Assembly: GCA_024227135.1 (NCBI GenBank)
Contig: JAAELC010000121.1
Location: forward strand, 1-39,539
Source: Gammaproteobacteria bacterium
GTDB lineage: Bacteria > Pseudomonadota > Gammaproteobacteria > Chromatiales > Chromatiaceae
Direction: 5' to 3'
Length of the DNA: 39,539 bases
Shown here: positions 1 to 8,344 of the stretch, piece after piece
How the letters are laid out: each line of letters begins with the position of its first letter
Position numbering within the stretch: the first letter of the stretch is position 1
Position numbers and translations under genes: made by a program
Notes under the pieces: model-generated
The model's database searches: none
What the model saw: the letters and a program-made list of their open reading frames with translations, nothing else
Told to the model about the DNA's origin: nothing

Positions 1-1
1 A

Positions 2-121
2 GGGTATCAGCTCAGATTCAAGGCGCAGATGAAAGCGCATCTCATTGATTATGCAACTGAACCTGCAACGCAGACGACGTCCATGGATGGACTAGATTCA
101 CGCGAGGCAGGATGCCGGTAG
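2..121 (+). other. Possible 3' tail of a gene entering from the left edge
   Basis: A frame is open from the left edge for 39 codons and stops at TAG 119-121; its peptide starts GYQLRFKAQMKAHLIDY. It could be the C-terminus of a gene that starts outside the window, convergent with the gene ending at 216. A random frame of this length is not rare and no family is recognised, so this is only a possibility. Confidence 0.15.
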
Positions 122-215
122 TGATAGCTGAGGTGAGAGACCAGCAGGATGGGATGATTCATTTTTTCCGCGGCCCTGAATACTATGCTGGAGCGAAAGG
201 GCGGATGGATCCGGG

Positions 216-1259
216 CTAAACCGGCCTGATAAGGTACTTGCGCCTGACTTCCTTGAGCTTGCCCTGAAACTCCAGGATGTTGGATTCGATCAGCTCGATC
301 AGATCCCGATTCCCTTCCTGTTCCGACACCAGCTGCTGCCGCTCCTGCAACAGCCACTCAATCTCTTTTTTCAGCACCCACCCATCAAGACTGATGACTT
401 CGCTGCCATGGAGAGACTGCCAATGAAGCCTGTTGGCTTTCATACTGTGGCGTTTTTCTTCGATTTCGGCATCGACCTCCTGGGTGACTATTTCAAGACG
501 CCGAAATTTCTCTAACCGGTCTTTGCGGATTCCAAACAGGTTGGCTACACCCTCCTCCGCCCAACGCTGTATTTCCAGCAGGTACTCCTGCTTGAGCGAC
601 TGTACCTCCTTCACCGAGTTGGACATGGACTGCAGATGCTCATAGATGGTGATCCAACTGCCCTTACGTAACTCAAACAGCTCCCCCATGTAGTAAAGCA
701 ACTGCCCCACGGCTTCGCTGTAGTCACAGGCAGGGTGCTGACCACTGATGGCGTCAACCACATCGGCATAGTCGGCAGCCGTTCTGAAAAAGGCACCCTG
801 CTCGGCGCTGCCGAAACCGTGAGCGTATATATCCGTCAGGCGCTCCAGCAGCCGACCGTATTCATGGGGGATAATTCTGGCATTGTCGGATCTGACAAAC
901 TGGGAAAGTTCCAGCAGCATTTCCTGAACTTTTCCCACGTCGGCTGCACTGCCCGCGCAGGACAACTCTCTTTCCAGACAATCGGTGTATTCATTCAAAA
1001 TGAGCAGTGAGCACTCCGGTGTCATTGGGGAATTGCTGTCTACAAATGACTGCAATAGTGCCAGACGATGCTCGTATACGGGTTGAAAGCTGCTGCCAGG
1101 GGATGTTTTGTGGTATACATTCAACATGTCATGGAATTCCAATAATCTACTTGCTTGTCCCGATAAGCGCTGCCTCTTGCGAGTTTTCTTTCCGTCCAGG
1201 ACCCGAGCACGCCGCTGAAAAAACCGGTGATATCGCCCTGCTTCACTGAATTGTGACAA
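216..1259 (-). CDS. Uncharacterised protein with C-terminal coiled coil
   Basis: This is a 347-residue open frame that I do not recognise. The N-terminus is very basic (RRARVLDGKKTRKRQR, residues 16-31). The middle (about 45-215) is probably helical. The last 130 residues are rich in Glu, Lys, Arg, Gln and Leu with heptad-like spacing (EEKRHSMKANR, KKEIEWLLQERQQL, LEFQGKLKEVRRKYL), which fits a coiled coil. There is no signal peptide or membrane segment, so it is probably cytoplasmic. The longest reading starts at a TTG (1257-1259) just inside an AT-rich upstream stretch. The first ATG is Met45 at 1125-1127, so the true N-terminus is uncertain. It is divergent from the gene at 1477 across about 217 bp. 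Confidence 0.6.
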   Translation of the reverse strand: MSQFSEAGRYHRFFQRRARVLDGKKTRKRQRLSGQASRLLEFHDMLNVYHKTSPGSSFQPVYEHRLALLQSFVDSNSPMTPECSLLILNEYTDCLERELSCAGSAADVGKVQEMLLELSQFVRSDNARIIPHEYGRLLERLTDIYAHGFGSAEQGAFFRTAADYADVVDAISGQHPACDYSEAVGQLLYYMGELFELRKGSWITIYEHLQSMSNSVKEVQSLKQEYLLEIQRWAEEGVANLFGIRKDRLEKFRRLEIVTQEVDAEIEEKRHSMKANRLHWQSLHGSEVISLDGWVLKKEIEWLLQERQQLVSEQEGNRDLIELIESNILEFQGKLKEVRRKYLIRPV

Positions 1260-1476
1260 GTATAGTAGATATTACTAATATAATGAATAGTTGATCACTT
1301 TAAAACCAACTTAAATAGTCAGTTGTAAGCCAGATTTCTATGACCCTTAGAGCGGCAGCAAGGAGGATTTTCTTTAAAATTCCCGGTACGATAGAACGAA
1401 ACGATTCCACTGGAAAAAACAGGCTGTAGCCGGTTGGGTCGACAGGAAGGTTTTTCTTTTTCTGGTCTGGACAATT

Positions 1477-1905
1477 GTGCTTAACATCATGAAATCAAAA
1501 GAAAAGAAAAAGGCGAAAAAAAAGAACAAGACAAAGAAGCCAGGAACCGGAAAACCCGGGCAAAGCAGTAAATTCCTGGAGAAGAGCCTGAAAAAGCTGC
1601 AAAAAGAGATTCGGGTTCGTGAGGAAAAAATAGAACTGCTGAATCAACAGCTCAAAACGAGAACTGACGCAAAAAAAACGGGCGAAAAGCAGAGCCCTTC
1701 CTGGAAATCCAGCGATACGAGTGTTGCCATGGCCCAGCGGCGAGCCTGGAAACGTCATGGCTACCTGAGAGACAGGTACGAATACCACCTCGAATCCGGC
1801 CAGGAAAAACATGATGCCCGACTGCTCGCAGACAAAGACCTGCGGGCCGAATACGGCGAGGAAACCGGTTATACAGAAGATGAGTTACACTCCATACTCT
1901 CCTGA
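1477..1905 (+). CDS. Small lysine-rich coiled-coil protein, unknown function
   Basis: The 142-residue product starts with an extremely basic tail (KSKEKKKAKKKNKTKKPG), followed by a predicted coiled coil (about 30-62: FLEKSLKKLQKEIRVREEKIELLNQQLK). The C-terminal half is more acidic and ends EEETGYTEDELHSILS-like. The start is GTG 1477 or, equally plausible, ATG 1489; neither has a strong Shine-Dalgarno. The basic tail suggests binding to nucleic acid or ribosomes, but this is inference from composition. It does not resemble a family I can name. The neighbouring divergent gene is also basic at its N-terminus and coiled-coil rich, so the two could be functionally linked. Confidence 0.5.
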   Translation: MLNIMKSKEKKKAKKKNKTKKPGTGKPGQSSKFLEKSLKKLQKEIRVREEKIELLNQQLKTRTDAKKTGEKQSPSWKSSDTSVAMAQRRAWKRHGYLRDRYEYHLESGQEKHDARLLADKDLRAEYGEETGYTEDELHSILS

Positions 1906-2084
1906 CGGGGAAACAGGTCGGGAAACCCCGACACTGTCCCGGCCTGAGCACAGGGATCCCGATTCCCGATGGCCTTCAGAGCAACCGGGAGCGACGGTAC
2001 CAACGGCACACTCACTGCACTCCAGTCTTGCCGGTACCTGCCTGACATGAACTTCCAGGATTTCACCATCGAGCTCCGCCATCG

Positions 2085-2969
2085 ATGAGTACCGTCCTTG
2101 AGGCACGGGGACTGGTCAAGAAATTCGGTGAGATTCACGCGGTGAACGGGGTCAGTTTCGCCATCGAGCGAGGGCGGTGCTTCGGACTGCTGGGACCCAA
2201 TGGTGCGGGAAAGACCACCACTGTCGAAATGATCGAGGGCACATTGGCTCCCACCGCAGGGGATACCCTCTATCTGGGCAGCCCTATCGATGCGCAGTTT
2301 CGCCGGGACGCGGGCATCATGTTCCAGAGTACGGCGCTTCAGGATTACATCCGGGTCAGAGAAGCACTGCAGCTGTTCCAGGATTTCTACCCCGAATCGC
2401 GGCCGCTGGACGAATTAATAGAGCGGTGCGCCCTGGGTGAATTCCTGGACCGGGATGTGCAGCGTCTCTCCGGTGGCCAGCGTCAGCGGGTATTACTGGC
2501 CATCGCGCTGGTAAATGACCCCAACATCCTGTTTCTGGATGAACCCACCACGGGCCTTGATCCCCAGTCCCGACGTAACTTCTGGCAACTTATCCAGGAT
2601 ATCAAAGCCGAGAACAAGACCGTGGTGCTGACTACCCACTATATGGAGGAGGCCTACGAGCTCTGCGACGAAATCGCCATCATGGATCATGGCCGCCTCA
2701 TCGCCCAGGGGACACCCACCGCACTGCTCGAGAAACACTTCGACAATGCCATCGTCTCACTCCCTGCCGAGCAGGTTCCGGACCGCGTCGACCTGCACCC
2801 CGCCAGGCTGCAACGCCGGAACGGCCTGGTGGAAATCTTTTCTGGCGACCTCGATACAAGCATCCGGCAACTGATGGACCAGGGTGTACCCCTGGCCCAG
2901 TTACAGATCCGCTCCCGGACCCTGGAAGATCTGTTTCTGGAACTGACGGGGCACGACCTTAGAAGTTGA
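2085..2969 (+). CDS. ABC-2 type exporter, ATP-binding subunit
   Basis: This 294-residue ATPase belongs to the multidrug/antibiotic (DrrA-like) ABC export family. Walker A is GPNGAGKTT (about 38-46), the signature LSGGQRQR (about 130-137), Walker B ILFLDEP (about 149-155), and the H-loop is in TTHYMEEA. The C-terminal extension after about residue 215 is usual for DrrA/CcmA-type subunits. It should energise the permease encoded just downstream. The last 19 residues (LEDLFLELTGHDLRS) are encoded within a 56-bp unit that is repeated after the stop codon, so the coupling with the permease gene has been altered. The substrate cannot be told from sequence. Confidence 0.93.
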   Translation: MSTVLEARGLVKKFGEIHAVNGVSFAIERGRCFGLLGPNGAGKTTTVEMIEGTLAPTAGDTLYLGSPIDAQFRRDAGIMFQSTALQDYIRVREALQLFQDFYPESRPLDELIERCALGEFLDRDVQRLSGGQRQRVLLAIALVNDPNILFLDEPTTGLDPQSRRNFWQLIQDIKAENKTVVLTTHYMEEAYELCDEIAIMDHGRLIAQGTPTALLEKHFDNAIVSLPAEQVPDRVDLHPARLQRRNGLVEIFSGDLDTSIRQLMDQGVPLAQLQIRSRTLEDLFLELTGHDLRS

Positions 2970-3088
2970 ATACATCACTGGAAAATCCTGTTCTGAAACT
3001 GACGGGGCACGACCTTAGAAGTTGAATACATCACTGGAAAATCCTGTTCTGAAACTGACGGGGCATGACCTCAGGAGTTGAATACATG
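2941..3088 (+). repeat. Triplicated 56-bp gene end between the ABC ATPase and permease
   Basis: Copies at 2941-2996 and 2997-3052 are identical over 56 bp. A third partial copy (3053-3088) differs at three of its first 34 bases. Each copy encodes LTGHDLRS followed by TGA, so the 3' end of the ATPase gene has been tandemly copied. The last part of each unit (ctggaaaatcctgttctga) is itself a diverged copy of bases 2922-2940. The third copy carries the CAGGAG ribosome-binding site and the ATG of the permease; in the first two copies the corresponding ATG reads ATC. The third copy is therefore probably the ancestral junction. Confidence 0.9.
3073..3078 (+). promoter_or_regulatory. Ribosome-binding site deciding the permease start
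   Basis: CAGGAG lies 7 bases before ATG 3086. It exists only in the third copy of the repeated segment; the two identical upstream copies read TTAGAA here. It favours ATG 3086 over the upstream ATG 3065. Confidence 0.6.
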
Positions 3089-4084
3089 ATAGGTCTGCGC
3101 CGTTTTTTCGCCGTCCTCGGTGCCCGCAACCGGGAATTCCTTCGCGACCGTATGGCCCTGTCGTGGAACATCATACTGCCGGTATTGATCGTGATCGGGT
3201 TCGCCTTCGCCTTCAACTCCGATGACGACCATCTGTTTAAAGTCGGGATTCTGGGACAGGATGATCGGGCGACCACCTTTATGGAGACGGCTTATACACA
3301 GTTCATCCCGGTGACGGACCTGCCCTCGGCAATCACCAAGGTGGAGCGACATCAACTGGGAATGCTGGTCGACCTGGAAACGTTCCGCTACTGGATCAAC
3401 GACACCTCCTCCAGTGGCTACGTCCTGGAAAAACTGATGAGGGCCACGGACCTTCGACCGGAAAAACAGCTGGTCAGCGGTGAACAGATCCGCTACGTAG
3501 ACTGGTTGATTCCCGGGGTTCTGGGAATGAACATCATGTTCAGCTCACTGTTCGGGGTCGGCTACGTTATCGTCAGATACCGCAAGAACGGGGTCTTGAA
3601 ACGACTCAAAGCCACCCCGTTGAGCGCCCTTGAGTTTCTCTCAGCCCAGGTTGCATCCCGACTCTGGATGATCACTCTGTTCACCTGTCTGGTCTACGCC
3701 GGAACCAATCTGCTGGTGGGTTTCCGGATGAACGGCTCCTATCTTCCCCTGCTGCTGGTGTTACTGTGCGGTACCTTGAGTATGATCAGCCTGGGACTGA
3801 TTATTGCGGCACGCATGAACAATGAGGAAGCAGCCAATGGCCTCCTTAACCTGATCAGCTGGCCCATGATGCTGCTGTCGGGCGTCTGGTTCTCTCTCGA
3901 GGGGTCTCCGGCCCTGATTCAGCAGCTGGCCCTGCTGTTACCCCTGACTCACATGACCACAGCGGCCAGGGCAGTAATGATCGATGGGGCCGGATTGATG
4001 GATATCGGCTGGCATCTCATGGTGTTGACCCTGATGACTGTGGTATTCATGACCATAGGTGCACGCACTTTTCGATGGGAATAA
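3086..4084 (+). CDS. ABC-2 type exporter, permease subunit
   Basis: This is the integral membrane partner of the ATPase at 2085. From the preferred start the product is 332 residues, MIGLRRFFAVLGARNREFLRDR. It has one N-terminal membrane segment (about 23-40), an extracytoplasmic domain up to about 145, then about five membrane segments in the C-terminal half, the ABC2_membrane layout. The WPMMLLSGVWFSLEG segment is typical of the family. ATG 3086 lies 7 bases after a CAGGAG motif (3073-3078). The frame is open from ATG 3065, but that start has no ribosome-binding site and lies inside the duplicated ATPase tail. The pair resembles drug, lipid or polysaccharide exporters. Confidence 0.9.
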   Translation: MIGLRRFFAVLGARNREFLRDRMALSWNIILPVLIVIGFAFAFNSDDDHLFKVGILGQDDRATTFMETAYTQFIPVTDLPSAITKVERHQLGMLVDLETFRYWINDTSSSGYVLEKLMRATDLRPEKQLVSGEQIRYVDWLIPGVLGMNIMFSSLFGVGYVIVRYRKNGVLKRLKATPLSALEFLSAQVASRLWMITLFTCLVYAGTNLLVGFRMNGSYLPLLLVLLCGTLSMISLGLIIAARMNNEEAANGLLNLISWPMMLLSGVWFSLEGSPALIQQLALLLPLTHMTTAARAVMIDGAGLMDIGWHLMVLTLMTVVFMTIGARTFRWE

Positions 4085-4090
4085 TTTCTC
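4072..4090 (+). repeat. 19-bp tandem unit at the MITE insertion site
   Basis: TCGATGGGAATAATTTCTC at 4072-4090 is followed at 4091 by a second copy that is interrupted after 8 bases by the mobile element; it resumes at 4241. Before insertion the locus was two tandem 19-bp units. The first unit contains the last codons and stop of the permease gene, so this gene end also underwent a small duplication. Confidence 0.7.
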
Positions 4091-4098
4091 TCGATGGG

Positions 4099-4240
4099 GT
4101 AACTGCTCACCCCCCGGAAATTACCCCGCATGGGCGGTCTGTGGAGGAAGTGTCTTTGGCATGGATGCCAAAGCCAAGCCTACAGGGAGGTATTTACGGC
4201 GTCTTCCGCAACAGATTGCCCATGCGGGGTGAGTAGTTAC
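4099..4240 (+). mobile_element. MITE-like element, copy A (142 bp)
   Basis: The ends are GTAACTGCTCACCCC and its near-perfect inverted copy GGGGTGAGTAGTTAC (14 of 15). An exact 8-bp target duplication TCGATGGG flanks it (4091-4098 and 4241-4248). Inside, CATGGGC-TCTGT-GGAAG on the left is mirrored by CTTCC-ACAGA-GCCCATG on the right, and a central hairpin CTTTGGCAT/ATGCCAAAG (4154-4173) completes a long dyad. It encodes no transposase. A short open frame (MGGLWRKCLW...) spans the element and is shared among copies, but this follows from nucleotide conservation. The GTAA end plus 8-bp duplication fits IS66-family mobilisation (inference). Confidence 0.88.
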
Positions 4241-4283
4241 TCGATGGGAATAATTTCTCTCGAGCGGGTCTTCCGTCCGCGTC

Positions 4284-6548
4284 CTATCTCCCCGGTCTGA
4301 CAAGCCCAGACAACCCGATCTGCTTCAGGACATCTTCCAGGAACTCCCTGATCTGCCGCGCATCCTCGATCCGCAGCACCGACTGCAGCAACTCTCTCGC
4401 CCTGGTGCGGCTGACACTGCGAATCACCCACTTTACTTTGAGCAGACTGCCGGCACTCATACTGAGGGTATCGACCCCCATACCCAGCAACAGAATCGTT
4501 GCCAACGGGTTACCAGCCATCTCACCGCATACGCTGACCGGGCGACCGAACCGGTGGGCGCCCTCCACCACCGTCATCAACGCCCTGAGTACGGCAGGAT
4601 GCATATCGTTATAGAGTTCAGCCACCCTTGGGTTGTTACGATCCACGGCAAGCAGATACTGGGTCAAATCGTTGGTACCGATGGAAATAAAATCCACTTT
4701 CCTCGCCAGTGTTTCAATCTGGTACACCAACGCGGGTACTTCCACCATCACACCCACAGGGGGATCGGCCACCTCATGCCCCTCCTCCAGCAGCTCGCTC
4801 AGGGCACGCTGAATCAATCCGACCAGCTCATCCACTTCGGATATGGTGGTGATCATGGGCAGCATTATCTGGAGGTTATCCAGCCCCGACGCCGCCAGCA
4901 GCATGGCCCTGACCTGGGTCAGAAAAATTTCAGGGTGATCCAGGGAGATGCGAATGCCTCGCCAGCCCAGAAAGGGGTTGGACTCCGATACGGGAAAATA
5001 GGGTAAGGGCTTGTCTCCGCCAATATCCAGGGTTCGCAGGACCACTGGCCGGGGGGCGAAAGTTTCCAGTACCTTGCGGTAGTTGGCAATCTGCACGGCC
5101 TCCCCGGGGAAACGGTCTCGGATCATGAAGGGCAGTTCGGTCCGATACAGCCCGACCCCGGCAGCTTCGGTCAGTCCCACCGCACCCATCTCAGAGATTA
5201 AACCCGTATTGAGATGGAGTGGAACCTGAATACCATCGGTGGTCTCTGATGGCTGTCGACCCACCGCCTCCAGCTCCCGGCCGAATTCCAGATCCTCCTC
5301 CACCAGGCGCTCATATTCCATACACACCGAGGGCTCCGGCGATAGGTAGATCCGCCCTCGATAACCATCAACTATCGCATCCCAGCCATCCACCCGCCCT
5401 ACCGGAAGATCCTCCACCCCCATGATCGCCGGGACACCGATACCTCTGGCCAGAATGGCCACATGGGAAGAGGCAGAACCCGAAGCCGATACGATAGCGG
5501 CCAGCTTGTCCTTAGGCACTTCCACCAGATCCACCGCACTCAACTCTTCACCCACCAGAATCGTTCGATCGGGGTGTTCGATCTCATCCGGGGTGTCTGT
5601 CTGAAGACGCATCAGTATTCGACGCCCCAGGTCGCGGATATCCGATGCCCGCTCGCGCAGATAGATGTCGTCCATCTTATCGAACACTCTGGCGTGTTCT
5701 TCGATGGTGTGATGCAGGGCGGTCTGAACCCATTCTCCGCTGCGAATTCTGTCCACAGTCTGGCCAACCAGGCTGTCGCCCCCCAGCATCAGGAGCAGGG
5801 CATCGAACAGTGCCAGTTCCTCCGCTGGCAGGGTTTCATTCATCCGTGCCTGAAGCTGCTTGAGATCCTCCTCCACCCGGGCCACAGCCCCTCGAAACAG
5901 GTCGATATCCCCCTGGGGGTCATCACTTTCACGATCCGGTACCACGCTCAGGTCGGCCATCCGGTAAGCCACCACCACCTTGCCCACGGCAACCCCCGAG
6001 GCACTGGGTCTTCCCTGAAGAAATCGGGCGGGGGTCTCGAGGGATTCCTGAAGACTGATCAGCTCTCCGCTGGCCTTGGCGTGGGTAATCGCTCCGGCCA
6101 GTTGGGCCGCCAGGGTAAAGAGAAAGCTGACCTCTCCATCGTCAAACTTACGGGGTTTTCGCTGGCGTACCACAAGGACACCGAGCACACGCCGATTTTG
6201 AATGATGGGAACCCCGAGAAAACCATGGTAGAGCACCTCACCGGACTCTGTCATGAACAGGTACCTGGGATGGCTCGGGGCATCGTCCAGATTGATTGGC
6301 TCGGCCCGCTCACAAACCAAGCCGACCAGGCCACGGTGTAAGGGCAAACCCACTTTTCCGACCGCTTCCTGGCGGAGTCCGTTGGTCGCCCGCAAAACAT
6401 GGGTCCGGCGTTCGAAATCGGTCAGATAGACAGAGCAGACGTCCACCGCCACGGCCTGCTTGACCCGTTTGACGATGACATCAAGAGCCTCACCCAGGTC
6501 TGGTGAGGAGTTTACTTCCTGTACTATCCGATGCAGAATCTCCAGCAC
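4284..6548 (-). CDS. ptsP: Phosphoenolpyruvate-protein phosphotransferase PtsP (EI-Ntr)
   Basis: The 754-residue protein is enzyme I of the nitrogen-related phosphotransferase system; it takes phosphate from PEP and passes it to NPr (PtsO). An N-terminal GAF domain (about 1-155) precedes the PTS-EI N-domain (about 175-300), the phosphohistidine domain with His362 in GSASSHVAILAR, and a PEP-binding TIM barrel (about 430-720) with TELPFM, ISIGTNDLTQY and the catalytic Cys674 in SVCGEMAG. The length matches PtsP rather than sugar-PTS EI, which lacks GAF. The start is GTG, 3 bases after the stop of rppH, so the two are co-transcribed, as in many gammaproteobacteria. The partners ptsN and ptsO are not in this window. 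Confidence 0.97.
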   Translation of the reverse strand: MLEILHRIVQEVNSSPDLGEALDVIVKRVKQAVAVDVCSVYLTDFERRTHVLRATNGLRQEAVGKVGLPLHRGLVGLVCERAEPINLDDAPSHPRYLFMTESGEVLYHGFLGVPIIQNRRVLGVLVVRQRKPRKFDDGEVSFLFTLAAQLAGAITHAKASGELISLQESLETPARFLQGRPSASGVAVGKVVVAYRMADLSVVPDRESDDPQGDIDLFRGAVARVEEDLKQLQARMNETLPAEELALFDALLLMLGGDSLVGQTVDRIRSGEWVQTALHHTIEEHARVFDKMDDIYLRERASDIRDLGRRILMRLQTDTPDEIEHPDRTILVGEELSAVDLVEVPKDKLAAIVSASGSASSHVAILARGIGVPAIMGVEDLPVGRVDGWDAIVDGYRGRIYLSPEPSVCMEYERLVEEDLEFGRELEAVGRQPSETTDGIQVPLHLNTGLISEMGAVGLTEAAGVGLYRTELPFMIRDRFPGEAVQIANYRKVLETFAPRPVVLRTLDIGGDKPLPYFPVSESNPFLGWRGIRISLDHPEIFLTQVRAMLLAASGLDNLQIMLPMITTISEVDELVGLIQRALSELLEEGHEVADPPVGVMVEVPALVYQIETLARKVDFISIGTNDLTQYLLAVDRNNPRVAELYNDMHPAVLRALMTVVEGAHRFGRPVSVCGEMAGNPLATILLLGMGVDTLSMSAGSLLKVKWVIRSVSRTRARELLQSVLRIEDARQIREFLEDVLKQIGLSGLVRPGR

Positions 6549-6551
6549 GAC

Positions 6552-7076
6552 TCAGCGACGATTCTGGCGCAGATAGTTCGAATGCGCACGACTCGGCGGA
6601 CCGTCCGGAAAAAGCAGCGGTGCCAGCTCTTCCAGAGCCCGGGTATAGACTTTACGCTTGAAGTAAATCACCTCGCGGAGCGGATGCCAATACCTGACCC
6701 AACGCCAGCCATCAAACTCCGGTTTCGACGAGTGTGTGAAACAAAAATCCGTTTCGTCACAGTTAACTTTCAGCAGGAACCAACGCTGTTTCTGGCCGAT
6801 GCAAAGCGGCTGGCAATGGTGTCGGATAAAACGCTTGGGAAGTCGATACCTAAGCCAATTTTCGGTCACTCCCATCAGATCCACCTGATGTGGCAGCAGT
6901 CCCACTTCCTCCTTAAGCTCGCGAAACATCGCTTCTTCAGGCGACTCATGGTTTTCAATGCCGCCCTGGGGAAACTGCCAGGTGTTCTGCCCGACGCGGC
7001 GACCCCAGAAGAGTCGCTGCTCGTGGTTACAGAGAATGATACCGACGTTGGGCCTGTAACCTTCCGAATCAATCAC
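6552..7076 (-). CDS. rppH: RNA pyrophosphohydrolase RppH (Nudix)
   Basis: This 174-residue Nudix hydrolase removes pyrophosphate from the 5' triphosphate end of mRNA, opening it to RNase E. The Nudix box spans residues 38-60 ([22 protein letters not shown]) with all consensus Glu and Arg positions present. The flanks [13 protein letters not shown] and WQFPQGGI, and the C-terminal [24 protein letters not shown], are characteristic of RppH/NudH. Length is normal. The start is GTG 7076. It is the first gene of an rppH-ptsP operon. Confidence 0.97.
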   Translation of the reverse strand: MIDSEGYRPNVGIILCNHEQRLFWGRRVGQNTWQFPQGGIENHESPEEAMFRELKEEVGLLPHQVDLMGVTENWLRYRLPKRFIRHHCQPLCIGQKQRWFLLKVNCDETDFCFTHSSKPEFDGWRWVRYWHPLREVIYFKRKVYTRALEELAPLLFPDGPPSRAHSNYLRQNRR

Positions 7077-7094
7077 AAGGAAAACCCACCATCA

Positions 7095-7123
7095 AATCTA
7101 AAGTTACCTCGATTGTTCCACAA
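7095..7123 (-). promoter_or_regulatory. Candidate sigma-70 promoter of rppH-ptsP
   Basis: On the minus strand TTGTGG (7118-7123) and TAGATT (7095-7100) are separated by 17 bases and lie 19 bases before the GTG start. The match to consensus is modest (3 of 6 and 4 of 6). Confidence 0.3.
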
Positions 7124-7431
7124 TACAACCGATTTCGGCAACCCGCCTTTTTACCCAATGACCACTTTTGAGGGGGAGAAGCTCGATTCAGGCCATTAAA
7201 AATCTGACATCTTTCCCAGATCCGGCCCGGTTTCCGGGAAACCCGGAGCCAACAACCCCTGCTGCAAAAAGGAGGAAACCACCCCTCGGGGGAAACGGTG
7301 ACAAACCCTTTACCGCCAGTTTTTACACAGCATTTTACTCGTCCGGTCGAGTATTCAAAAAGATGGAACTGGGGTACCACCCGTGGTTTAGGTTAGAATC
7401 ACAAGCTCTATAGACTTTTGGAGCGATTACT
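7124..7431. other. Divergent intergenic region rppH / HAD gene
   Basis: About 300 bases without a convincing gene. It contains a 15-bp palindrome GGTTTCCGGGAAACC (7229-7243) and a small CCCC-TC-GGGG hairpin near 7285. GGAG at 7420-7423 is the ribosome-binding site of the downstream gene. The open frames through this stretch have no codon pattern or homology that I recognise. Confidence 0.4.
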
Positions 7432-8088
7432 TTGGCGCTTGCCATCTTCGACCTGGACAATACCCTGCTCGCAGGGGATTCCGACTATCTCTGGGGCCAG
7501 TTTTTATGTGATCTGGGTGTGGTGGATAAAGACTTCTACGAGCGGGAGAACGACCGATTCTACCATCAGTACAAAGCCGGTAGCCTCGATATCTATGAAT
7601 TCCTGAGTTTTTCACTTCGCCCTCTGAAAGAAAACTCCACGGAAGACCTGATGGCCTGGCGCACTCGTTTCGTTCAACAGGAAATAGAATCCACAATCCT
7701 TCCCCCTACCACTGAACTGATCGAGAAACACCGGGAATCAGGAGATACCCTCCTCATCATTACGGCTACGAATCGCTTCGTCACCGAGCCTATCGCCGAA
7801 CGACTGGGGGTCGATCACCTGATAGCCACAGAACCCGAAATCAAGGAGGGTCGATACACAGGAAGAGTTGAGGGTATACCCAGTTTTCAGGATGGGAAAG
7901 TGGAAAGACTCAGCCAGTGGCTGACTGCACAGGATTTGGATCTCACTGGCAGTACCTTCTACAGCGACTCTCACAACGACATCGCACTGCTGGAAAAAGT
8001 GGACAATCCGGTGGCTGTGAATCCCGACGAACAGTTGGAAGCTTATGCCAGCTTGAGAGGCTGGCGCATCATCAGCCTGCGTAACTGA
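7432..8088 (+). CDS. HAD-IB family phosphatase (SerB/YfhB-like)
   Basis: The 218-residue cytoplasmic hydrolase has all HAD motifs: FDLDNTLL with nucleophile Asp7 and Asp9; TLLIITATN (motif II Thr); the lysine in FQDGKVERL (motif III); YSDSHNDIALLE (motif IV). The helical cap between about residues 15 and 90 is of the C1 type seen in HAD-IB phosphoserine phosphatase-like enzymes. The start is TTG 7432 with GGAG 8 bases upstream. A HAD-IB gene divergent from or next to rppH-ptsP is a recurring arrangement in gammaproteobacteria. The substrate is unknown; small phosphomonoesters are likely. Confidence 0.9.
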   Translation: MALAIFDLDNTLLAGDSDYLWGQFLCDLGVVDKDFYERENDRFYHQYKAGSLDIYEFLSFSLRPLKENSTEDLMAWRTRFVQQEIESTILPPTTELIEKHRESGDTLLIITATNRFVTEPIAERLGVDHLIATEPEIKEGRYTGRVEGIPSFQDGKVERLSQWLTAQDLDLTGSTFYSDSHNDIALLEKVDNPVAVNPDEQLEAYASLRGWRIISLRN

Positions 8089-8143
8089 TTGTTTTGACAA
8101 TTGTGACCAACGGGCTTTACCCATCGATCCGCAGATTGAAACT

Positions 8144-8344
8144 ATGAAGATCAACCCCTTTTTTCCTGTACTCATCGTCTTACTCGGCGTGGTGATCTAT
8201 GCCTACTACAGCCTGGAGAAAAAGCCGGATCCGGCCGTTACAGTAACCCCCAGGCAATACATCGAGATGGTAGAGAAAAATAAGGAGCAGCGCCGGGCCA
8301 ACCTGGAGAACCCGACAATGGATCAGCCCACCCCGGTTCGCTAA
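8144..8344 (+). CDS. Small single-pass membrane protein, unknown function
   Basis: The 66-residue product starts with one hydrophobic segment (about residues 5-23, FFPVLIVLLGVVIYAYYSL). A charged, Pro-rich tail follows that ends ENPTMDQPTPVR. With two basic residues before or near the membrane segment and no cleavage site, an inner-membrane anchor with an exported or cytoplasmic tail is likely. It is 55 bases downstream of the HAD gene and probably co-transcribed. I do not recognise a family. Confidence 0.6.
   Translation: MKINPFFPVLIVLLGVVIYAYYSLEKKPDPAVTVTPRQYIEMVEKNKEQRRANLENPTMDQPTPVR

Noticed and set aside
4130-4270. Conserved short protein MGGLWRKCLWHGCQS... encoded by the repeats
   Set aside because: It is open in more than one MITE copy but has no ribosome-binding site and runs from end to end of a non-coding dyad; conservation is explained by the nucleotide repeat.
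5463-6341. Long plus-strand frame of 292 codons inside ptsP
   Set aside because: It is antisense to a complete, motif-rich ptsP gene; the peptide has no family features.
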